Positions 11,501 through 21,149 of a stretch of 64,000 bases of DNA are shown piece after piece (position 1 is the stretch's first letter; every line of letters starts with the position of its first letter). Below the pieces are notes generated by a model that saw only the letters and a program-made list of their open reading frames with translations, did not search any database and was not told where the DNA came from. The position numbers and the translations under genes were made by a program. Origin of the DNA: Eulemur rufifrons (taxonomy: Eukaryota > Chordata > Mammalia > Primates > Lemuridae). The DNA is taken from the NCBI RefSeq assembly GCF_041146395.1, contig NC_090996.1, positions 36,418,738 to 36,482,737 of the forward strand, in the 5' to 3' direction.

Positions 11501-14500
11501 GGACCTGAGCCTCCTCCTGTGCAGTGGAGTGGCCCGAACAGACACAGGCTACAGGGGCGTGGGGGGAGGAAGCGTGTCCCGCTGTCCGGCAGCCGGGGCA
11601 GATGTGAGGAGGGGCATGGACTCCTGGCTGACCACCCCCTGTGTCCTTCAGCTTTGACCTTGGCCTGGATGTGCCAGGGCTGCGGTGCAGGGGGTGGAGC
11701 TGACTGACTGCTGGGCAGGAAGGGGTTGGCCCTGGAGAGTGGGGTCCTTCTGAGGTTGAAGGCAGCTGGGGTGGGTGCTGCGGGGGCCGTGCAGCTGCTG
11801 CAGTGGCGTGGTGGGTGGGATGTGGGCATTTGGGAGAGGGGGCTGAGCAGGAACTTCGCACCAGCCCACGACAACCTCCAGGGGCCAGAGAGGGCAGCGG
11901 CTTTTGCCAGGGTCAAGATCGGCGAGTCAGGGGCTCCAGGTCTGTCCACCTACGGCTTCCCGAGTCCTCTCCCTCTGGGCCTCCGGCTGGAGCCCACGCG
12001 CTTGGAGCTCCCTCGCCGCTCCCCGTCTGTGCCCTGGGTGTGGCTGACGGAGCCTTCTCCCCGCAGAGGCTGGGCTGGTGTCTGAGCACTTCTCGCAGGC
12101 CCCGCAGAAACTGTCCTTCTACAGCTGGTACGGCAGCGCCAGGCTCTTCCGTTTCCACGTGCCCCCCGACACCGTGCTGCTACTCTGGCTGCTGAAAGTG
12201 TCCCGGGACGGTGGCCCGGCGTGTGCCGACGTGGAGATCACTGTGTAGGTGGTGGCCTGCCCGCCCACCGTGCCTGGCCGTGGCCCCGCCCCTGCCCCTG
12301 ACCCCTGTCCCTGCTCTGCTGTCTCCAGGCACTTCCGCTCGGGCGCACCCCCAGTCATCAACCCGCTGGGCGCCAGCTTCCCGGACCACACCTCGGTGCC
12401 GCCCACCTTCCACATCAGCATGCCCCTGAGCGCCATGCTGCCGGGCAACGCCTCCGTCAACGTCTCCCACCCCGCACCCGGGGACTGGTTTGTGGCTGCC
12501 CACCTGCCCCCCTCCTCCCAGAAGATCCAGGTGAAGGTGAGGGCTGCCCTCCAGGGCTCAGGGGTCAGGGCAGAGCCCTGGGTGCGGGGACGGCCAGTCC
12601 CGTGGTCCACTCTTTGGGGCTGGCCGACCCCACTGGGTCCGACCCCCACACCTCGTCCTCTCCCCAGGGCTTTGTTCCCACCTGTGACTACATTTTGCAG
12701 CCTGACATGCTGGTCATTCGGGTGCTCGAGGTCTCCATCATGGAGCCCGACGTGCCTCTTCCGCTGACCCTGCTCTCCCGCCCCAGCTACCTCAAGTGAG
12801 TGGGGGGCGCCCTGCAGCCCCAGCCTTTGAGTCTGGTGGAGTGGGGGAGCGAGCGGAGCCCGGGGCCCTGGGGTCACGCGCGGAGTGGGTGCGGATGCTC
12901 GGCCCCCCTCGCAAGGCCTCCCCCTGGCCGCAGGATCTTCGTCCCGGAGCACACGCAGGAGCTGCGGCTGGAGCTGCAGGGCTGTGCGTCCAACGGGAGC
13001 CTGGGCTGCCCCGTGCGTCTCACCGTGGGCTCCGTCACCCTGCCCAGCAACTTCCAGAAGGTGCTCACCTGCACCAGCCCCACCTGGCCCTGCCACCTGC
13101 TGCTGTCCTCGCCGCCATGGGGCCGGTGGCTGCAAGTGACAGCTGAGAGCCTGGCAGGACCCCACGAGGCGGTGGCTTTCAGTGCTGTAGCTGCCTTCAC
13201 AGGTGGGCTGCAGGGGGAGGGCGGGGAGTGGTTCTGCCCCTCCTTGGGCCCCAGGCCTTCCTGCAGCTGAGCCCGCTGTCCTCTGGCAGCCTGCAGGCCC
13301 TGGAGCGTGACCTACCCCCACCTTCTGCAAAGCAGCCAAAACCGGAGCTACAACGCCACTGTGCAGCTGCCCCCGGGCCCCGGCCACCGGGACCCGGGCA
13401 GGAACGGCGGGTGGGGCGGTGGCCCCTTCTGCCTCCTGAGCTACCAGGTCATCCGGGAGGACTTCGATCTGCTGTCTGTGCACTTCCAGCCCCTGGAGAG
13501 GGTCTCAATGACGGCGCATTTGGACACACCCTCCGTGATGCGGCTCCACCTCAACACGGGCATGGACAGCGGGGGCTCCCTCACCATCTCCCTGCGGACC
13601 AACAAGGTACCGCTGTCCTGGCAGGCCGCCGGGCCTGGGCTCTGACCTGCCCGTGCCTTCGTGCACTCACTTTGACACAGGGCCTGGGTCAGGGCGACCT
13701 TTCTGGCCACAAAGTGCCCCAGCAGGCATGGGCCGGAGCAGGGGTCATCTGAGGAGGGGCCCTCCCCTACGGGACACCCGGGCCGTGCAGTCGAGAGAAT
13801 TCGTGGTGGTTTGTGGCAGGGCGTCCCACACCTGGGAAGGAAGGGTCCCGGGTCGGGCCTGGGCCGGTAGCGGCCCCAGAGAAAGGCACCAGGCACCGGA
13901 CTGGCTCGCGGGGACCAACCCTGCCCTGTTTCCGCTTGCAGACACAGATTGCGAACGGCTCCTTGGTGGCGGTCTGCGTGAATGCTGCCTCCCCCTTCCT
14001 CAGCTTCAACACCTCTCACAACTGCACCACAGGTGTGCTGGGCAGGCAGTGGCGGCGGGGTGCCCAGCCGTCCCCTGGCTGCCTCTGACCGGCTTCCCGC
14101 ACCCCCACAGCCTTCTTCCAGGGCTACCGCCTGTCTCTGAGCGCCTCGTCCCACAAGGCCAACCTCATCATCCCCTACCCAGAGACAGACAACTGGTACC
14201 TGTCCCTGCAGCTGCTGTGCCCCGACAGTCCAGAGTGAGTGAACCCGGGGTCGGGGCGTGGCCAGGCGCCAGGTCACCACACTCAGGACCAGGCCTGGGG
14301 CTGCCGAGGTTGGAGTCTGGGAGTGAACCCGGGGGAAGGGGCATTTCTTCCAGGGCTGTTGCAGGCTGGGGAGCCCCCAGTTCTGGGTTCCTATGTCCGT
14401 CGGCCTATGGGGAGCACCAGGGGTATGCTTGCCTGCAGAATGCTGCAGCCAGCCCTCTGTGGCCCCTTCCCTAAAGGGACTGTGAGCAGGCCGGGGTCCA

Positions 14501-17118
14501 CGTGCAGGCCACCTTGTACCTCATGCCCTGTTTGGACAGCTGCGGATCCTACGGCCAGTGCGCCATGCTCCGCAGACACGGCTACATGTACGCGGGATGC
14601 AGCTGCAAGGCAGGTGAGGGCCAGGGCCCTGTGCGCCTGGGACGCTGCTGCTGGTGGCTTCCCAGCCATTCCCCGGGGACAGCTCCACCGGAGGCTGGAG
14701 AGAGCACCCCTGCAGGGCAAAGCAGGGGCGAATGCCTGCTCCCCACGCCCCCAAGGCCCCCACCAGCTGCCCACCGTCCACCCAGGCACAGGCACAGTGA
14801 GGCGTCCCCAGGGGTGGCAGTGCCTCCTCCTTGGCTCCCCCCCATGCCCACTGGGCTTGCTCCTGAATGAGGAAGGGGCTTCTCTGTGGGGCCCCGGGAG
14901 CGGGATGGGCCCTGAGGTTCGCGTCCCACCAGCCTGGCACCGCGGCCCAGCCTCAGCCCCGGGTGTTGCATGGCCCCAGGCTGGCGTGGCTGGAGCTGCA
15001 CCGACAACAGCACGGCCCAGACCGAGGCGCAGCAGAGGGCGGCCGTGCTGCTGCTCACACTCAGCAACCTCATGTTCCTGGCTCCCATCGCCATCTGTGT
15101 GCACCGCTTCCTCCTGGTGGAGGCCGCCGTCTACACCTACACCATGTTCTTCTCCACGGTAGGCCAGGCCCCTCCCACGGCGACCCTGGGGCGGGGAGGC
15201 CCCGGCCTGCGCTCATGTGCCCCTGCCCCCGCAGTTCTACCACGCCTGCGACCAGCCTGGCAAGGCCGTGCTCTGCATCCTCAAGTACGACACGCTGCAG
15301 TACTGTGACTTCCTGGGCTCCGGAGTGTCCATCTGGGTCACCATCCTCTGCATGGCGCGGCTGAAGACAGTCCTCAAATATGTGCGTGGCCTTCGGCCCT
15401 TGAGCACTGGGGTTGGGGCTGCAGGGGAGCAGAGGCCCTCGAGGGAGGCGCGCACAACGCGGGGAGGAGGGGGAGGCCAGCAAGGGTGCTGGGCCGTGGC
15501 CCTGTGCGGCTCAGGTGGTGCCAGCTGCTCGCAGAAGGAGCCGTAGGCAGCTGCCAGGGAACAGTGCCGGCTGTTTGGGGGAAGCCAGGAAGGAAGGTGG
15601 TGGGCAGGGTTAGGCGAGGCCCCCAGGCCTTCTCCCAGGGCCTGGAGCCCACCCCAGGCCAGGCCTCCCTGAGAAGCCCCAGCCATGCTCCTGGGGTCCC
15701 TGGTGCCAGGGACTCGGGATTTTCTGCAGCGGCAGGTCCTGGCTGGTGGAGACTGGCGGCCTGGTGCCCTCGAGCTGCACCCTTTGTCCCCACTGGGAGC
15801 TGCAGGCTGGGTGCTGCCCTGAGGGCCCATGGGAGCCCCATGGTCAAGGCACAGGGTGGCGGAGGGGAGGCTTGGAAGCATCAGAGTCCAGCTGGGCTGA
15901 GCGTTGGGGACATGAGCTTGCAGAGAGGTGGAACTGCAGGTTGTGGGTTGAGGTGTCTGAGGGAGACGTGGGGTGGGAGCCCCTCCCCTGAAGCAGCAGT
16001 GGGGAGGCTGAGGCCACCTGGATGGGAGACCCCTAGAAACCCAGGGGTGCTGGGGGTAGCTGAGCGTATGGGCACAGAGCTGCCACATGGGGCCATCCAG
16101 TTGGTGTGACAGTGTCCTACCTTAGGGAGGGGGACCACCTTCTAGTCCCTTCTAGAGGCACCCGCCTGGCCATGTCTGTGCCCCAGAACTGCCAAGGCCA
16201 CACCACCTGTGCATGCAATACAGCAGCTGCAGGAGGGGACAGACCCGCTCAGAGGGTGCCAGTAGCTCCTCGGGGGGGGGCAGAGGTGCTGGGGGGCAGC
16301 GGGGTGCAGCCTGCCCCAGCTGCCTGCTCCTGCTGGGTCCTGTGCCCTCGCAGTGACCTACCGAGGGCTCCCACGGCCCTGCAGTCATCCCTATGTCTTG
16401 CACAGGTCCTGTTTCTCCTGGGCACGCTGGTCATCGCCATGTCCTTGCAGCTGGACCGCAGGGGCGCCTGGAACATGATGGGGCCCTGCCTCTTTGCCTT
16501 CGTGATCATGGTCTCCATGTGGGTAAGGACTTGGGGCAGGCCGGTGCTCCTGCCGGGCCTGGCCCCTCATTCTGACCATATTCCCACTCCTGCTCTGGCC
16601 ACCAAATGCCCCGAGTCTACCAGGGGTTGCCAGCGGTGTCCAGAGGCCAGTTCAGCTGTGTGTGAGGCTGGGCCTTGTGCCCTCGAGCCGCCTCGGAGCA
16701 GCTCACCCTCATGGTTAGCTGCTCGGACCTGGCTGGACCTCCCTGTGACCACCGGCCCTGGGCCTGGGAGCTGCAGCTGCAGCCCCACCTGCGCTGACAC
16801 CTGCCCGGCTGTGTTCTCCAGGTGTACCGCTGCGGGCACCGGCGCCAGTGCTACCCCAGCTCGTGGCAGCGCTGGGCCTTCTACCTCCTGCCTGGCATCT
16901 CCATGGCCTCTGTGGGCGTCGCCATCTACACTTACCTGATGACTGCCGATAACTACTTCTACACCCACAGCATCTGGCACGTGCTGCTGGCGGGGAGCGC
17001 GGCGTTGCTCCTGCCGCCGCGGGAGGCACACACGGAGCCCTGGGCCTGCCCCAAGCGGCTCCCCTGCCACTATCAGATCTGCAGGAACGATGGGGATGAG
17101 CTGTACACGGTGACGTGA
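8359..17118 (+). CDS. PGAP6: PGAP6/TMEM8A, GPI-specific phospholipase A2 (13 exons)
   Basis: Coding exons: 8359-8479, 12067-12244, 12329-12536, 12668-12795, 12934-13202, 13290-13606, 13942-14032, 14111-14234, 14477-14613, 14980-15158, 15235-15381, 16406-16522, 16822-17118. All introns are GT-AG and phases join to 770 codons (human 771). The start has good context (GCCATGG). Residues 1-35 are a signal peptide with a CTG-encoded Leu run. The lumenal part has about ten N-glycosylation sequons and an EGF-like module at 497-531 (Cys 497, 501, 507, 520, 522, 531). A seven-pass membrane domain of the CREST hydrolase superfamily follows. Its conserved residues are present: Ser583, His587, Asp609, and the HxxxH pair His721/His725. 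Known family role: cleaves GPI anchors at the cell surface, releasing CRIPTO and thereby affecting Nodal signalling. NME4 is divergent upstream; MRPL28 follows 1.3 kb downstream. Confidence 0.96.
8480..12066 (+). other. PGAP6 intron 1
   Basis: This 3.6-kb intron has a GTGAGC donor and an acceptor ending CCCCGCAG. It is mostly unique GC-rich sequence. Its only clear repeat is the solo LTR at 10781-11324. No other exon was recognised. Confidence 0.75.
10781..11324 (-). mobile_element. Solo LTR, second copy of the family at 4319
   Basis: The LTR runs from TG to CA with a perfect 4-base duplication GGTA on each side (10777-10780 and 11325-11328). It aligns by eye along its whole length with the LTR at 4319-5241 once the Alu there is removed. 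On the minus strand AATAAA lies near the 3' end. It sits in PGAP6 intron 1 opposite to the gene, with no internal viral sequence. Confidence 0.85.
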
Positions 17119-17235
17119 TGCTGGCCCGGTGACACGATGCCAGCTCGGGGCCCCTGCTCTCCGATGACCTCTTCAGCCAGGAGCAGGGTCAAGCGGAGGA
17201 GCCTTGTCCAGCGCCTTTCGACCGATGTCCAGCTG

Positions 17236-17241
17236 AATAAA
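17236..17241 (+). terminator. PGAP6: PGAP6 poly(A) signal AATAAA
   Basis: A canonical AATAAA lies 118 bases after the PGAP6 stop codon, followed by GT-rich sequence. The 3' UTR would be only about 140 bases, ending near 17255-17260. Confidence 0.8.
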
Positions 17242-17259
17242 ACTGGCCTGAGCACCCTC

Positions 17260-18170
17260 TTGCTTCCTCCTCCCCAGGAGAGGCCCAGCCCTCACCAGCA
17301 CTCAGAGCTCCCTGTGACCGGTCACTGCTGTCTGGTGGCTGCCGGGGCCTGGCTGCCTGGAGAGCACAGGTGCCCTGTGCAGAGGGGGCTCTGCCCTGCG
17401 GACCTGGGGGTGGTTGGGGACGTGGGGAAGGAATCCTCACTGCCCTGTTCCCTGTGAGGCTGTGATATGAGACCCACAGGGCCAAGGACGCCTGAGCCCA
17501 CCTCTGAGGCTGGCAGCTGTGCCCTCCTGGCACTGTGTGCCCCGAATGCCAGCCTGCCTTGGGCACAGGCATCCCCTGCTGCTGCAGTCACCATGGGGAG
17601 AGGCCAAAGTCCCCAGAGAGCTGGTGGCCACTGCCTGTCCTTTCACTCTGGCTTTGGAGCCTCCTGGGGAGGGAGCCGCAGCTGCTGGGGACATGGTGTA
17701 CAAGGCACAGCTTTCCCGGCTCCGGGCCCTTGTGTGGGGAGCATCCTCTTGGTCCAGGGGCTGCGCCCTTCCCTGGCTGCTAACCGGGCTTCCCTGCTCC
17801 TCCTGAAGCCGGTGGAGGACGCTGGGGCCAGGAGCCCTGCCCCACCCCGGGCCCGAGTGAGGGGCTGCCCGTCTGCACCAGGGGTCTCCGGCCAGGCCCC
17901 TGAGAAGCCGGCTGGGAGGCCCAGGGTGGGCCCTCCCTACCTCTGGGTCCCGTCCAGGGTGTGGCCTTCCTTCCTGGGGCCCTGACCCATCCCCAACCCC
18001 CCTGCCCTTGACCACCAAAGCAATCTCTAGGCTTGTAAAGGGGAAACATGTATACATGATGTTTTTTGGGGTAAAATTCTAAGATATATTTTTATGTAGA
18101 TCTGATTTCGCTGTGATTGGTGAATTCAATATTCTACAGTGATTTTTCAAGCTAAACGCGTCTTCACATT
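17260..18170. other. Intergenic spacer PGAP6-MRPL28
   Basis: About 0.9 kb of unique sequence. The last 150 bases (about 18020-18170) turn AT-rich just before the MRPL28 CpG island. No gene or repeat was recognised. Confidence 0.6.
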
Positions 18171-18175
18171 TTTTT

Positions 18176-18385
18176 CCTGCGCTCTTTCCCGGGCGGGGAG
18201 GCGGGGCCGCGCATTGCCGACGGTGCCTGGAGCCGCCGCTGTCTCCGCAAGGTGTTTTCCACGGTCCCTGAGGACGGGGGCGGGACGAGGGCGGTGACGG
18301 ACGGTGTGTGCAGCCAATCCGCGGTGGGGTGGGCGCGGCGGGGCGCCTTCCGGTTCCGGCGGGCGCGGGTTCCGGGCCCGGCGCG
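18176..18385 (+). promoter_or_regulatory. MRPL28: MRPL28 promoter: CCAAT box and ETS-type sites
   Basis: A short CpG island precedes the start codon. It holds CCAAT at 18314-18318, a CTTCCGG (ETS-type) site at 18347-18353 and TTCCGG at 18354-18359, with no TATA. Tandem ETS sites close to the start are typical of genes for mitochondrial ribosomal proteins. Factor binding is inferred. Confidence 0.6.
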
Positions 18386-20943
18386 ATGCCGCTGCACAAG
18401 TTCCCGGTCGGCGTGTGGTGGCGGCTGCGGCTGCGGCAGGGCATCTGCGCGCGCCTGCCCGAGCACTACCTGCGCTCGCTGGAGCCGGCGCGCGCGCCCG
18501 CGCCCGTGCACTACCGGCCGCACGGGGCCAAGTTCAGGGTCAACCCCAAGAGCGGGCAGCGGGAGCGCGTGGAGGACGTGCCCATTCCCCTCTACTTCCC
18601 CCCGGAGTCCCAGCGCGGGCTGTGGGGCGGCGAGGGCTGGATCCTGGGCCACAGATACACCAACGACGACAAGGTGGGGCTGCCGCGGCGCTGCGGGGGC
18701 ACCTGCGGGGGCCTGGGCCGGGAGCCGCGGTCCAGGGGGCCCCGCTGCATCGGCGGAGCGGGCTGACGAGCGGAGGGCTGAGCCCGGCGGCCCAGACCCG
18801 TGAACCAGCGGGCGCGAGGGCCCTGGGGAGGAGGCCGGTGGACTCGCCAGGGTTTGCCAAATCTCGTGACAGCGCGAGGCTGGCGCGCTCCTCGCTCGCG
18901 GTCAGGAAGGCCGAGACTCACGCCGGTCAGGCGGCTTGCAAGGGGCAGAGCCCGGGCTCCTAGCCTGCTTTCGGTGGGAGTCCTGGAGGGGCTGCTGAGC
19001 CCTCTGGGGGAGACTTGTGCGTTTGAGACCTCCACGCCTTCACCTTGGGTTCCCGGCCTCCCAGGCTGGCTTCTCCCTTTGCCTCAGGCCCCTTGGTCCC
19101 TGTTGTGGGCTGTGAGGGCCTGGGCCCCCTGGGGGTACAGTTGTGCTTGTATCGCCGCCCACATCAGCACCCTGGGGGCAAGGGGAGGGTGTCGAGGTAG
19201 CAAGGGAGAAGCCAGTAGGTGCACAGCCAGGTTGAGGGCCGGGGCCTGGTCCACCCAGCTCTGCGCCACAGGTCTGTTAGCAGGGGTCTGTGATGGAGCC
19301 TCTTCCAGGGAAGCATGAGGCCAACTGGCGACCCCACAGGCCTGGCCCCACCAGGAAGGTGCCTGGGGCCCCCCTTGGTCTGCAGGGAGAAGCAGCCGTG
19401 CTCATGGGGTCTCTCTCTTGCACCTTCAGCTCTCGAAGAGAGTGAAGAAGATATGGAAGCCACAGCTGTTTCAGCGCGAGCTCTACAGCGAAATCCTGGA
19501 CAAGAAGTTCACGGTGACTGTGACCATGCGGACCCTGGATCTCATCGATGAGGCCTATGGGTTTGACTTCTACATCCTCAAGGCAAGCGGGGTGGGGGGG
19601 GGTGTGCACGGGGGTCAGTGTGCAGGGGGGTGGGGGTCTCATGGCCGGTGGGACTCCAGGGAGGCCCAGCACAGCCCCACACTGGGGAGCAACAGCAAAA
19701 CGAGAGTGGGACCCTGCCCTTCTCTGGGCAGCCCGGTGGGGGCCTCGTGCTGTAGGAGAGCCCGTCCCTGCGGGTGGCCTGCCCTGGGGCTGAGCCAGCA
19801 CAGCCACCCCCTGCCCCGCTCATGGCCTTGCTCCTATCCTGGTCCCCCCATGCCTGGCCTGCTGGAGAAGAGCCCCTTGGGGCGGGCTGGCGGGGCAAGT
19901 GGGGCCCTGCCGTCGGCACCTGGTCCCACGAAAGCCTCTTGCCAGACCCCAAAGGAGGACCTGTGCTCCAAGTTCGGGATGGACCTGAAGCGAGGGATGC
20001 TGCTGCGGCTCGCCCGGCAGGACCCCCAGCTGCACCCGGACGACCCTGAGCGCAGGGCGGCCATCTACGACAAATACAAGGTGGGGGCTCCACCCGCACG
20101 TCCTGTCCTGTGCCCCCCAGCGCCCTGCCCGGGCCAGCCCTGGGCCTCACTGTGCGTTCCGTCTCTGCCTGCCCAGGAGTTTGCCATCCCGGAGGCAGAG
20201 GCCGAGTGGGTCGGCCTGACGCTGGAGGAGGCTGTAGAGAAGCAGAGGCTTCTGGAAGAGAAGGTGAGCATGTGTGCCCGCACTGCCACCCCCAGTGGCC
20301 GGCCGGTGGGCTGGGGCGGGTGCTCTGCCTTGGGGAGAGCCTGGACGCGGCCCCGGCCCTGGGCGGGCTTGGAGAGGAGCGGCCAGATGCACACGGCATT
20401 CTGCCCAGCTGGGGCAGCACGGGACACCCCCTCCCCTGGGGGTCCCCACCCCCTCCTTCCCCAAGACCCTTATGGGAAGAGTGGAATCCTCCCTGCTGTG
20501 GGTTCGCTTGGCACTCGGTGTCCCCAGGGTCTTCCCTTTTGTGTCTGTTCCCTGGAAGGGTCTGGACCCTGTGGTAGCTGGCGGGGCAGCTGGCTGTCCA
20601 CTCCCTCTGCTGGGTTTACCTTTGACCACAGGAAAGCTGGGGGCAGGCATGTGACTCCGGCCTCCCCAGGGGAGGGGGCACTCAAGTCACGGCAGGGCTC
20701 TGCCCTCCAGGTTGGGGGCCAGAGGGTGGCAAGCAGCCCGTGTGGCACCGTGGCCAGGCCTGGGAGCCCAGGTCCTCCACGCCCCAGTTCCCGGGCTCTG
20801 GGCTGCAAGGGCCTCACTGCCATCCTCCCCCCCAGGACCCCGTCCCTCTGTTCAAGGTCTACGTGGAAGAGCTGCTCCAGCAGCTTCAGCAGCAGGCGCT
20901 GGCGGAACCCGCGGTGGTGCAGAAGAGAGCCAGCGGGAAGTGA
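18386..20943 (+). CDS. MRPL28: MRPL28, mitochondrial ribosomal protein bL28m (5 exons)
   Basis: Coding exons: 18386-18673, 19430-19582, 19946-20080, 20177-20263, 20836-20943. All junctions are phase 0 and total 256 codons, the human length. The protein starts [20 protein letters not shown] and ends VVQKRASGK. Conserved blocks include [72 protein letters not shown] and [10 protein letters not shown]. The basic N-terminus fits mitochondrial import. The protein is a component of the 39S large subunit of the mitoribosome. The exon 2 donor is GC (AAG|GCAAGC) rather than GT. Introns 2 and 3 are multiples of three without stops in the coding frame. The frame is open upstream of the ATG without another ATG, so the start is clear. 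Confidence 0.96.
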
Positions 20944-21120
20944 CCACACGGCCCCTCCGTGCCCTGCCACCGGCCCAGCCTTCCCTGCCGGGGCCTCTGA
21001 CACGGTGGACACAGCCTGGGGTGGTCTCGTGGGCCACCTGTGGGCAGCGGGTGGGTTGGCTTTGCAGAGGCCCTTCCCAGCCGGGGTCACGTACTCCTCA
21101 TGCCCGGGGGGCCAGGACCC

Positions 21121-21126
21121 AGTAAA
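21121..21126 (+). terminator. MRPL28: MRPL28 poly(A) signal AGTAAA
   Basis: AGTAAA, a common variant signal, lies 178 bases after the MRPL28 stop and is followed by a GT-rich stretch ('ctgtgtgtgctgctgtgttt'). No AATAAA was seen nearby. Confidence 0.65.
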
Positions 21127-21149
21127 GTCTGAGCCGAGTCCTGTGTGTG

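Noticed and set aside
12119..13483. 454-codon minus-strand ORF within PGAP6 exons 2-6
   Set aside because: Antisense shadow of PGAP6 coding exons and GC-rich introns.
18308..18385. In-frame N-terminal extension of MRPL28 from 18308
   Set aside because: The codon there is GTG, not ATG; the ATG at 18386 gives the family start MPLHK and the human length of 256.
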